NCBI GenBank assembly: GCA_949825025.1
Contig: OX463784.1
Span: 7,447,431 to 7,511,430 of the forward strand
Direction: 5' to 3'
DNA from: Siphlonurus alternatus
Taxonomy: Eukaryota > Arthropoda > Insecta > Ephemeroptera > Siphlonuridae
Length of the DNA stretch: 64,000 bases
This document shows, in pieces, positions 23,016-36,400 of this stretch. Within the stretch, counting starts at the first letter, position 1, and each line of letters opens with the position of its first letter. The notes under the pieces are model-generated. The model did no database searches. It was not told the DNA's origin and saw only the letters and a program-made list of their open reading frames with translations. The translations under genes and the position numbers were made by a program.

Positions 23016-26000
23016 ATGTTGTCATCTTTATTTTATAGTTTTGGAATAAATTGTCCCAAAACTTAAATTTTTTTCGTTAAATATTATGTTTGAAATATCT
23101 GCGTAGTTTTATTAATTCGGTAAAATTGAAGATAGACAGGGTTCAGAAGGATTATATATATATATATATATACCAGGCCAACTATTTGACAAAATATTAG
23201 CTCTAACTGCTCTAAGACTACATGATACAATTTTGCATGTATATTATATAGTTTTCCCATACAAGAAAAATATATTTCCATACAAAGAAATGACGTTTAT
23301 TATAATATTGTCTTTATTATGGAGGCATAATGCCTCAATGGTATGTTTTTTTGTAAAGATGTATGCAATAATTAGAAAAATTGTATCGTGTAATATATTA
23401 AGCTTTTAATTTTTTTTTTTTTTTATTTGACCTTAAGTTTTACAGTAGTGTCCAGAAAAGGCAGAGCCTTATATTTCTAGTTCACATTACATTAATCTAT
23501 TGTCAAAATATAATATTTTTTTTACAAAAAATTATTTAATATTTTAAATTTATTGTAGAAATGGTTTTTATAAATATATATATATATTTTTTAATTCTCA
23601 ATAGTTGAAATTAATTTAAACCAATAATACAAGTTACATGATAACAATTTTTTAACCATTCCCTAAAATTCTAAATACAATTTGAAATTATTTACACATA
23701 TAGCTGAGACAAATTGAAAAACAAAAAACAAGACACAAAATAAACATATTCGATGTTCATATCTGAAACAGAAGATAAACCCAACTGCATAGACAAGGCC
23801 CAACCCCATACCAGACCCGGACCCCATCCATGCAATCAGGTGTTTGATTTTAGTATTTTGTACTTTGCCAAAACATAATAGAAATAACCCCTGTATTTTA
23901 AGATAGTAATTAAATCATTGAATAAAGCTAAGAGAAGATGTTTATATAGAAAGTAAGTTACTATTAATATTTATAATATTTAATTTTAATATAAGAAAGA
24001 GTAAAGGATATTTTATAAAGAATTACTATTGTTATATTAAGTAGTTGCTAATATAATTTATGATCAACATTTTTTTCCCGTTTTTAATATTATTTTTAAA
24101 CAGTTGAATTTTTATATTAAAAACAACAGTTAAATTTATTTGAATTAATTAACTGCAATTTAACCATTATTTCCCTTTAAATTACAGAAAATGAGTAATG
24201 TGTGAATATTTATATTGTAAATTTAACATAATACCTGAAAAAGAAGAAAAAAAAAATATTAGCTGCAAAGAAGAGTTTTATTATGTATTATCTAGGAACC
24301 ATCTTTTTAATTCAATTTTAACTTTAGCTTTCGTATCAAAATGTTTAAGGGATGGCGGTAGAGCATTCCAGAGTCTTGGCAAAATATAATTACTGGTCCT
24401 CTCTCCAAATCTATTTAAGCTTCTAGGGGCTATGAGTGGATTATTACCAGCAATTCTAGTCTCATATATATGAACTCTGGGGAGGCCATGCGACTCATCA
24501 AAATATCTTTCTACTAATAGTAGGTACTCAGAATTTTTCTTTAAAGGCAATACACCCCAATATTTAAATATGTTATCATTTGAGTTAAATTTTACCCCCT
24601 TTTTCATATTTTTTAGTATTCTTTTTTGCATTTTAGCGAGTGCAGTAAATGCCCCAGAAGGAACAAAACCCCATGACGTTAAACCATAAATTAAATGAGA
24701 ATGAACTAATGAAAAATAAACAGATCTTAGGGTCTTTTCATCAACATATTTTTTAATTGCAATAATTTGAGAGAGTGCCGATCTTAGTTTTTTAATTAGA
24801 TTATTTACATGAGCATCCCATTTAAAATCTTGATCTATAATGACCCCCAAATATTTATGTTGGTATACTTCTTGAAGAACATTACACATACAACCCAGCT
24901 GAAAGTTATGTAAACATTCATTAGTGTGAGCTTTCAAAGTTAATAATTCTCCAGCCCTTAAAAATTTATTAAATATATGCATAGCTTTGGTCTTTTGTAG
25001 ATTAAGCACTAATCCTCTATCATGTGTAAATTCAGAAAGTAAGTCTATATTGCATTGCATTATGTTCTGCGCTACTTCAAAATTAAGGTGAGAGCAAATA
25101 ACAAGTAAATCATCGGCAAACATATAAACTTTACAGTTTTTTAACAAAGAAAAAATTTTATTTACATATATTAGGAAAAATTTAGGTGCCAATATTGATC
25201 CTTGTGCTAAGCCAATGTATATATTTTTAATATTACTAGTTTCATCATTAACTTTAACAGTAATTTTTCTCTCCCTTATTAGTGAGGACAATAATTTTAA
25301 TACAGGACCTCGTATTCCGATTTCTTCTAAATCTTTTATCAAGATATCATGGTTAACAGTATCGAAAGCCTTCGAAAAATCAACAAATAAACAAATTACA
25401 TGCTTATTTTGACTCAGTTCATTGTTTACATGGTTAAAAATCTCACCAATTAACTGAGTTGTATTTTTGTTTTTTTGAAAGGCATACTGATTTTTATGAA
25501 TAATATTAAATTTAGATAAGTATGTCGCCAAATGCATATCAATATATTTCTGTATAATTTTATCAACAATAGGAAGAATAGCAATAGGACGATAATTAGA
25601 AAACTCATTAAATTTACCCGATTTATAAATAGCACGAATTATAGCAAGTTTAAGTTTCATCGGATACTTCGATGTTTTTAAACATAAATTTATAATATTT
25701 GTTATACATTTAATTAAATTTTCTCCTCCTGCAAGAATATCTTTAACTGTTATTTTATCATACCCAGGTCCTTTATTTATGTTCAAATTGTTAATAATAT
25801 TTTTGGTGACCTCATATGTAATTGGAGGAATATAAATAGATTGAGGTTGGCTGCAGTTATTATTGAATTCACTTAATTTTACATCACAATTATGTATTAT
25901 GTTTTCTACTCCCTCCACAAAAAAATTCGCAAACCCGTTCACAATATTTTTTATGCTATATTTATTTCCCATATGACGCAATATGATTTCATCGATATTG

Positions 26001-29000
26001 CTTAGTTTTCTTCCAAGAATATCATTTATAATTGACCAAGTAATTTTTATATTGCCTTGTGATATTTGGAATTTATTTCTGAAATAGTTTATTTTAGCAT
26101 ATTTAACTTTTTCATTTGCAATATTTCTATATTTTTTATACAAATTTTGGTAATTTTTGTTAGTAGGATTATTATTTGATCGTTTAAACCAATAATCTCG
26201 TGTATTAAAATGATTCTTAAGTTCATCCGTCACCCAGCATTTATCAACAATTACATTTTTTTTCTTATAATCTAATTCTTTTACATCATTTAAAATAGTA
26301 CAATTAGTTTTAATATCATTGAAAACATTTACAATATTATTATACAATACATCTACACTTTTTTCATCTGAATATTGTTGCCAGTCAAAACTAGAAATTT
26401 TATTTAAGTATTTTTTATAGTTAAGTCTGTTTACATTTTTTTTTATAACATCATAATTTGAGTTGTTTATTACCGATAAACTAGCAGCAATCATATAGTG
26501 ATCAGTTACTTTTGTTTGGATTACAGATGTAATACAATCCATTTTATAAAGTTTAACAAAAATATGGTCAATGCACGTGGATGATTTATTATTACTACGA
26601 ATTTCTTCTCGTGTCGGATGATAAATTCCTTTTAAAAAACCATATTTGGCCATATTATTTTCATATTTGTCCTTATTATCATCCTCTACAGCAAACAGGT
26701 TAATATTAATATCCCCAACCAACATTATATTTTTCCGCCATGATTTTATGAGAATTTTATTTTTAATTTCAGTAATAAATAATTTTTTATTTTCTGATGG
26801 GGGTCTGTATAATGCAAACAAGGTAATGTTATTATTTATATCAACCCCCACACATTCTACTGAGTCTAATAAAATGTCAATTTCTGTATATTTTATGTTA
26901 TGTTTAATGAATATTATTATTCCTCCCCCTCTATTTATATTTCTAGGCTTGAAAATCTTTGAGTATCCAGGAATGTTATACCTTGTTCCCTCTTCTTCAT
27001 ATATGTAAATTTCAGTTAGTACAATTACATCGATGTTTTGTAAATTATTTTTAATTTGAGCAAAAAAGTTATCAAAATTTTTTCTTAGAGATCTTATATT
27101 TTGATGAATTATATTAATTTTATTCTTATTTGTCTGATCATTTAAGTTAAAAAAATCATTTAAAGATTCAGTTTTTTCACATTTAATTAGTTCTAAATTT
27201 TCAAAGTTATCTAACATAAATAGTTAGAAACATATAATTAAGTCAGCAACATTAAGTTCTTTTTGGATTTATTTTTTTTATAATATCTCTTTCATTGAAA
27301 ATTCGTACAGTTCCCTCATCTTGTCTCTTTTTAGCAAAAATTTTTCCATTTTTAGCCCATGTAAAATGATAGTCTCTCTCGCGAGCTGCCTCACGAGTCA
27401 TCCACAACAGCTTACGGTAGTAGGGCGTCAACTGCTCAAATACCTTAACTCTGTTCATACTCGCCGTCCCCAGCACAGCACCCGCCGTCAAATTCCTGGT
27501 CTGTTGACGGTCGAGCCAGGTCGCTCGAGCCGCTGCAGCCTTGAACTTCACAACAAGCACTGGCGGTTGGTCTCGTAGTCTAGTGTTGCGCGTGTTTACA
27601 GGCATGCGGTATGCGTCCTCCACTGAGTCTGCTGCAGGCGGTGCACCGATCTTTTCTGCCAATAACTGCACGGTGTGCTTCACATTCTCGTTTGGTGGAG
27701 CCTCTAGTCCGTGCACTTCTACAAACTTAGCAAGATTAGCCTGTTCTAACTCATGCACCCTGTCCGTTAGATTGAGTATCACTTCATCTTTTTCTTTGTC
27801 TTTGGTCGTCAGAATATCCACTTTATTCAATAATTCATGCACTAATTTATTTTGTTCCTCCTGTTTCATTTTTATATCCTCGTACTGAGCTGATATAAAT
27901 TCAACAGAATTTTTTATGTCAGGAATGTCACTTAATTTATTTTCAATACTCATAAGATGTTTCAATAAGTCTTTATTTGAGATATTAGAGTTATCGTCCT
28001 CACCAGAATTATCAGCATTTTCACCAGCTTTATTGTAACATAAGCTGCACTTCCATTTTAAGTCCTGTCTTGGCTTGTTACGCGACGCTCTTTGTATGCA
28101 GTTTACGTGAACACCCACTGTCTTGCAAGTTGTGCATTTGATCGTGTCTTCTGCCTCTTGTAATGTTCTTTTACATACATCACACACCATTTCCACAGAA
28201 TTTGTATAGCACTTCTTCAGTAAATAACAGTAAAGACAGTGTAAAATTAAGTAAAAACATATTTTATTTCGAACAATTTCGTAAAAAAAAAATCAATATT
28301 GATAAAAAAAACTATTATTTTATGTTAAATATAGTTTTCAATCAGTAAGTGTAAGTTAAAGAAAACTGATTTTTTTTTTATTTTTTTTTTTTTTACACAG
28401 TCGACTTATCTTATTATTATGCAGTGCAAGAATAAATTTGAAAAATTGCTATCTTTTTAACTTTTTTAACCACCGAGAACTTACACAATTAAAAAAACAT
28501 CAAAACTGTTTACTTACTTTTAATTTGTCTACCAATTTTTTTAGTGAGTACGTTAAATTAAAACTCAATATTTCATAAACACTACTCCAAATTTTCATTT
28601 TGTATACAATGAGATATTAGAATGTGAAAATTTTAGTGGCTTAATCGAAAAAAGGGGTAAAAATATGATACTGTGAATTTTTTCAGACTTTTTTGAGACC
28701 GGGAACTATTTTTTAAAAATCATTGAAAGTCTATTTTGATGACGTCACGGGCAGCACTCCTTAAGAAAAAGGATAGGGCAGTGCCGCCCGTGACGTCATA
28801 AAATAGACTTTCAATAATTTTTTAAAAATAGTTCCCGGTCTCAGAAAAACCTGAAAAAATTCGCAGTACCATATTTTTACCCCTTCTTTCGATTAAGTCA
28901 CTAAAATTTTTACATTCTAATATTTCACTGTCTTATTGACAGTGGCGAACGAGGGCGACTTCTCGGACAGCTCGTGCCTCGTGATCGTGGTGGCGACGCA

Positions 29001-32000
29001 CGGCAACCAGGGAGGCGTGCTCTACTCCAGGGACGCTCATTACCTCACGAGCGACGTCTGGGGACCTCTGGTGGGGAGCAAGAACTTCAGAGACGTGCCC
29101 AAGATCATCGTCTTTCAGGTAATAATAGTCGTCATTAATTAAAATGTTTATTTATTTTCTATGGAGCAAAGGCTTAATTTTCTCAGCCCGGCCAACGTTA
29201 TACATTATTTAAATGGGTAAAAATTAATACACCTGCAAACTGATTTTTTCCCCCTCTTCTCCCTCATTTTAAATTCTGAAACTCTCATGGCCCGGATCAA
29301 TATATGAAGTTATGCCATACAATGTGTAACAAATAAATAAATATTGCAAAATTATGTAATTTGTTGCATCTATAAGAAAAATATACTAAATATTTAAAAG
29401 TTACTTTATTATTTAAAGTAAACAGTGGGGGGGCATTCACAAAGCACTTTAACCCCAACTTTAGCCCCAAGTGTTATCCCTGGTACTAAACATGGTACTA
29501 AACCAGGGGCTAACCATGTTTAGCTCCTAGTTTAGCACCATGTTTAGTACCAGGGATAAAACTTGGGGCTAAAGTTGGGGTTAAAGTGCTTTGTGAATGT
29601 CCCCCAGTGTGTAATATTGAACTTTAATGTAAGTAAATTTTCAGTAATATTGTTAAAATGCGACTAAATTTAAATTCACGTGATTGCAAGCTATAATATC
29701 TAATCAACTATCTAATATTGCAGGCTTGTCGTGGAGATGTCATAGAAGCCATCATGGAGTCCGGCACGATCGAATCCTCCAACTCAGAGTCAGAAAACAC
29801 TCAGGATTGTTACCCGAGACTGCCACACGATGCAAATTTCATACTGGCTTTCAGCACCGCCGAGAGTAAGTATTTGCTTATTGAGGAGTTTCATTAAAAA
29901 ATACCACGAGTTATTATAAGGGGCATTCACAAAGGCTTAAGGCCACATTTAAGGCTCAATAATTTAAGACCAGAAATTTTGGGTCTAAAAGAAACGTCTA
30001 AAATAAAGCTTTAAATTATCGAGCCTTAAATGTGGCCTTAAGACTTTGTGAATGCCCCTTTATATGTTTTATTTTCACTGCTATAAATTGAGACAAGGAA
30101 AAATAAGTTTAAAATTTAACCACGTTTAAAAATATTTGTAGTCGTTCAAAAAAGAGTTTACGTCTAAAAATGTCAGGAAATTTCATAGTTTCTACTCGCT
30201 TACGATTGTAAGCGGTTATACCATATCGTAAACTAAATTAATTGAAATACGTAATTAGTCATTATTGACACATTTTTAGACGTAATTTCTCGTTTAACAG
30301 ACTGTGTAAGCATCAGTATTATTTTCTTGAATATTTATATCAAACTATCAGTCTAATTATTAATGGACAAAATAAACATAATGCAGCAATGAATAGAGGA
30401 CATACAATTATTATATTACCCTGATTATTTCAGATTCTTTAGAGGCCAGCAAGTATTGCTAATTTTTTTTGCTGAGATCGGGTTTGAACCTACGCCTCTT
30501 TTAGGTCCTATCCTTTTATTAAGGTTAGGGACGAAAAGAATTGATGCAACCTCTTAATTTACTTTAAATAATTTTTAAAAAATAGTTCCTGAGCTCTAAA
30601 AAAAAAATCGGAGTATCATGACTTTGCATTCTCTATTCATTTGTGCATTCATGCAGATTATCTATAGAGGGGATTGCGCTGACGTCACGCGAGGAGAGCC
30701 AGAATGCACGGACTAGCATATAAACAAAGTGTGCAATAATTTTTTACTTACCTTAATAAAATAAATAAATTTTAAATACTTCAATAATACTTTAACAGTA
30801 CACGATAGAACTCATAAAAAAAATCTCACCGCCAAAAAAACCGTTAAAAGTATTTTTTATAATTTTTTTTTCGTCATTTTGCCTATGCTCACTGTATAAT
30901 CTGGCCTGCCAAAACTTTCTCTTTTCCCTCCCTCCTGCGTCTCCTTCGCAATGTATTATTATAGGGAAACCCCTCTCCCGCCTCACGTAAACATAAACAG
31001 AAATCAGCTCTATATATAGTAGTTAAGAACATTAAGACAGTTTTTATAAATAATTTTCTGCCACAGATCGTTTGTCGGTTCGCAACAAGAACTCTGGTAC
31101 ATGGTACCTCCAGTCTTTGTGCACGGAGCTCAAGTTGCTGAAGGAACCCTCAGACGACCTCCTCAGCATGCTCACCAGGGTCACTTACTACGTCACAAGT
31201 CAGGGTATGAAGGGAAATGCCCAGACACCCTCCGTCATATCCTTCCTGCCGTACGAGATTAACATGCAGTGAGTATATAAATTCAAGAAGAGTTATAATG
31301 GAGTTTCGACCTCCATTTTTTTTTTTACTGAACCCTGATTTTTTTTTCCATATATTTTTTTTTTTCAGATTTTTTACAGCGTTTGGAAATAGTTTTAAAA
31401 AATTATTGAAAGTCCTTTTTGTGATGTCATGAGGCGGCAAGTCCTATTTGTTTTCTTAAGGAGCGACGTCTCGTGTCATCAAAAAAAGGACTTTCAATAA
31501 TTTTTTAAAAATCCTTCCAGGGCTGTAAAAAATCTGAAAAAAATCATGCAGGGTAGCACGCAATAAAAATTTCTGCAATAAAAAAAATTGAGGTCGATCC
31601 TCCATTAACAAAGGTCTATATGTGCAGTTTGTTCATTTGAAATTTTTACAACAATGGATATATTTAACTATTAGTCAGTTCTTTCTTTTTTTTTTTTACT
31701 TATTGTCGGCTACTTTGACCTTAAAATTTTCAGGGAACATTTCAACTCTCCATTCGCTTGTATTGAGAAGAAAAGGTATTCTAGTAAGAAAAAATTTAAT
31801 TTAACCAATAAAATAATGGTCATCATGTAATACATGCTTTATATGGTATATAACAATATACTGTATAATATTCTTTTAATGATATTTTTTAATAAAACTT
31901 ATGAATTAGACGAGAAGTTTTTGTACTGTATTTTGTGTACAATGTCACATAAATTCAAAATATATTTATATTTTATTAAACGTTATATTTAGTTTCGAAT

Positions 32001-33456
32001 TCTGAAATAGTCATCTTCTATTATTTGTTTACTAGATTGCAATTTCAGGAGCATCATTGCACCAGGGACCGACGACAGATCCTTGGTGCCTCCTCAGACC
32101 CAAAGGGAGGACTTGGAGACGGTGTCAATGCAGACTCAGAGCACCGACAGAACTTACGATCTAGTAGCGGAAATCTCTGCCCAGGATCTCACTACCGAGT
32201 AAGTTATTAATTATTATTCTATTGTTTTGTTTTATGTTATTGGCTGAAGATGTACTACATCATTTATCCAAACTTATACAAATATTACACTATATCGTGA
32301 GCTCAAGAATGGAAAACCTGCATGATTTTTTTTTTTTTTTTCATATTTGGACAAAATACCTCAAGTTATGAATTTACATTTTCTCTGTGTCTTTTTTTTT
32401 TATCTGTAATATATATCTTTCGACACCCTTAAAATCTTATTGCCTAGATAATACGTCATTGCTAGTCATACAGCCTTTTTCTATTATGCTTGCGTGTTAA
32501 ATATTTTTAAAGTGCTTGTTGGGTGCATTACTAATTTTAACATATAAGTCTCTAAAACATAATAAGTTTTTTTTTTTTAATTTGTACATTTTTTACATGA
32601 AAAAAAATATCGGAAAATTATTGACATTTCATATAACTCGAAGTTCTTTATCCAAATATACAACAAGAAATAAAGCAGGTTTCAAATATTTGTCTTCATT
32701 TTATTTTACATGTATGCCAAAAAATCATATAAACAAATTCAATGAATGATCATAATTCAAGATGTTTGATGTTACAGTGGTTCTCCCGATAAGTCAAAAG
32801 TGAAACCCCGACAGACGCACTACGACTGGGCGTGCTTTTGCAGAGGCTGGGCGCTCATTTTCTACACAGACCTTCACACTGCAGATGCTGAAAAACTTGA
32901 GACAAGTTTGAGTAGCTTGCAATACAACACTGAACTGACGAAGCTAAAGGATTGCAGCACATTCGATGAACTTGACAAAGGTATTACAAAATTTATTAGA
33001 TTTAATTTTTTACTGATTAAATTTAATTCATTTTTACGAACAATTAACAAGTATTAAAATGAAATAAAATGGAAGGCCAATCTGTAAAATTCTCATTTTT
33101 TTTTTCTGCTATATTTCTTTTTTATAGCCGTGTATTTTCTAATTAAAAAAAAATGCAGGAAAATTGCTGCCAGAATTTTGCTTAATTATGCCTCTCTAGA
33201 TCACCCTGAATTTTTTTTTTACATGTTTTTGTATAGAATTGAAGAAAAATAAATAGAAACAGGATGCATTATACTTAAAAATTATGAATATAATACTGCA
33301 TATTAATTACTTTTAAATTATGCATATTAAGCTAATATTATATAGTATGCTTAATAATTTACACTTATGCCAGTATAAAAATTAATTTTTAATTAACATT
33401 GAAATAAATAATACAAAAATACAACAAAATAAAAATTTAAAACATAATACACAACC

Positions 33457-33487
<31 letters not shown>

Positions 33488-36400
33488 AATATTTTAAGGG
33501 TAAGGTAACGCCACCAATGTTAAAAAAAATCCCTCACACAAAAATTCTGAAAAAAATTTAAAATGTTCTCCTCTACACCCCCTATCAGTAGCTAAAATAT
33601 CAGGTGTACAAATTCGATCTAGTTTTTGAGTTATGAATTTTTAAAGTTGACTACTTTTTAACATGGAGAAATGGAAATCCCATGTTAAATTAGTCAACTT
33701 TAAAAATTCATAACTCAAAAACTAGATCGAATTTGTATACCTGATATTTTAGCTACTGATAGGGGGGGTGTAGAGGAGAACATTTTAAATTTTTTCATAA
33801 TTTTTGTGTGAGGGATTTTTTTTTTTTAACATTGGTGGCGTTACCTTACCTTTAAGTGGTTTCCCTTTTATATTTGAAAATTATCAATTCCACCAGACAT
33901 CTCCAGTAATAATTAAAATTAAGTCGTTTATTGAGAAAGTGGACACAAAATAATAATACTTTTAAATTAAATTCATTGATATAAAAGAGAAAATTCAAAT
34001 CATATATATAAAAAAAATCATGTAAAATCTTCGTCACTAATATAATATAAACTAGGTACGTGACAAGTAGATTTTTTTTTCCTGTAATTTTTTAGGGCAA
34101 CGTCTTAAGGGTAAGGTAACGCCACCAATGTTAAAAAAAATCCCTCTCACAAAAATTCTGAAAAAAATTTAAAATGTTCTCCTCTACACCCCCTATCAGT
34201 AGCTAAAATATCAGGTATACAAATACGATCTAGTTTTTGAGATATGAATTTTTTTGACCAATTTAACATGGGAGTTTCATTTCTCCATGTTAAAGTAGTC
34301 AACTTTAAAATTTTATAACTCAAAAACTAGATCGTATTTGTATACCTGATATTTTAGGTACTGATAGGGGGTGTAGAGGAGAACATTTTAAAAAAATTTC
34401 AGAATTTTTGTGAGAGGGATTTTTTTTAACATTGGTGGCGTTACCTTACCCTTAATTCTAAGATTCTGAAGTTGCTTTTCCACGGAGCGATGTTGAGAAA
34501 GGCTTGGAAGGGCGAGAAAGTCGCACTTGCTTCATTTTCATATGGCAACCATGTTGGTATAAAATAATTGCATCGGGATTTGACCACTGGGGGAAAGGGA
34601 TTTTTCTAAGCCAACATGGCAAACATATGACATTAAAGTAAATGCGCTTTCCTCGCCCCTCTCGCTCCATGAAAAAGCAACAAAAAACAATTTTGTGTTT
34701 CCACAGTGGCAACAGATGCTAACTTAGAATATGACGGGAGCCTCCTGGTGGCAGTTTTGGCAACTATAGAGGAGAACAAACAACACCGTGAGACCAACTT
34801 CTTGATCGGTAATACGTTGTACCCCATCAAGAGGATCTGGAGGCCCTTCATCGCATCGAAGTGCCAGCACCTCCACGAAAAACCAAAAATATTTTTTTTC
34901 TTGGACAACGAGGATAGGCAGGACTGTGTCCAGAAACAACCGAGAGTACGTATTTTGCAGTCGAGTGTTTTAATATTGTCGCAGCTAGGGTAGATGAGCG
35001 TCCTGAGTTGGGCTGGCCAACAACGGGTGGTTCAACTTAGGACGCTCTACCCTAGACGCGACAATATTTGAAATGAAATAATTTATTACACACAAATTTT
35101 AGAAACTCCAAACAGCAGGTGAGACGTTAGTAGCTAGATATATGTTATGAGGGGTCATACATGACCAAAATGTGTCAATTGCCCCAAAATACCAACTAAT
35201 CAATCAATCAGAGCTGTAATGAATTGTGATCAGCAGGTCCAATGCGCACAGTAGTGGTGGATTTATTTTGAGCTATTGGTGAAAAAAGGTTTATTATAGA
35301 GAAATTTTAAATAAGTATATTTAGTGAGAAATTTCAATATAACATCTATAGCACATCTATTTTTCGTTCATAGGCAAGATGTTGTCTTTTTCGATGATGT
35401 TTTTATTAATTAATGTAAATGTGTTTTTTCCTTCATCGGTACGTATCCTACAAATCCAAGAATAAACGTTCGAAAGAAAAGAGTTAACTCAGCAAAGGGT
35501 CCACTCTTTTATTTTGAATAAACGTTTGTACTTGGATTAAATTTGTATGATACGTACCGATGAAGGAAAAAGCGCAATTAAATAACACGAGTTGCAAAGA
35601 GAGCATGTCTATACATAGATTCTTCCATATAATATATATATATATATATATAAGGTGTGCACAAAATTTGTGACATTTCTGAAAAAATGCACCTAAAAAT
35701 GTCAGAAACTTTGTGTGCACCCTGTATTTATATATATAATATATTTTACAAATATAATGGGACATATATAATATATATGCAAAAATAGCTTTCTAACTAT
35801 AGATATGTTATATATAATGATGTTAATGATATTTTAATGCACGATTGGCCTAGCGACAACATTGCTAAAATAAAATAAAATTGCCACAATAATATTTCAG
35901 TTACAAGAAAAAACTATATTTAACTTAAAAAAAAAAGACAAAAAAAAAAAAGATGAAAAAATATTTTTCTCCGTTAATGAAATTGATCAAATTTTTCTAT
36001 AACTTCTTGTTAGGTACGCGTATTATTTGATAAAGGTGTTCTCCATTATAATGCTGACAAATTTCTCCAGATCCTCTACCACGATGGGCCACAGGATCCT
36101 GCCACTCTAGTGACAGAACACACAGACTTCTTCTTAGTTTACGGCTATGGCAAAGGTAAAATAATACTTACTACAGTATTAGTCATATTATGTTGCTTTT
36201 CCGCTCTGTGGTGTAGTGGTTAGTACCTCTGACTCTGGTCCGAGAGGTCCCCGGTTCAATACCCGAATCCGGCAGACTTTTCGTGTCTTGGGATGGGTGT
36301 GACTGACTACTATATGATGGAGTGGTAGGAGGAAGGCAGTTTACGACTGTCTATACTCCGCTGCCCTGCAGTCTTGCACTGCTAATGCAGGCTGCACAGA

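Larger units (their letters stand above)
24240..28260 (-). mobile_element. Non-LTR retrotransposon (CR1/Jockey-like LINE), apparently full coding length
   Basis: Two intact open frames in order ORF1-ORF2 on the minus strand, 34 bp apart, followed at once by AATAAA (minus strand, 24277-24282) and a short T/C-rich tail. It lies antisense in intron 2 of gene A. No internal stops, so insertion looks recent. The 5' end is not defined and I could not find a target-site duplication. The PHD-type ORF1 points to the CR1 group; the clade is inferred. Confidence 0.85.
22718..31268 (+). other. Gene A active-type caspase domain (exons 2-5)
   Basis: The large subunit begins RHVLILSHDEF; the SRNGNRKD loop carries the expected substrate-binding Arg. 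LVIVVATHGNQGG contains the catalytic His, PKIIVFQACRGD the catalytic Cys. The inter-subunit linker (residues 133-164) has Asp156 and Asp164 as possible processing sites. The small subunit starts NFILAFSTAE and has SVRN, where caspases keep the second P1-Asp-binding Arg (Arg181 here), then GTWYLQSLC. Every hallmark for cleavage after Asp is therefore present. The domain is spread over four exons within 8.5 kb. Confidence 0.9.

Noticed and set aside
34707..34945. Missing catalytic residues in the second caspase domain as sequencing error
   Set aside because: Both paralogues lack the His and Cys at the same alignment positions and stay in frame throughout.
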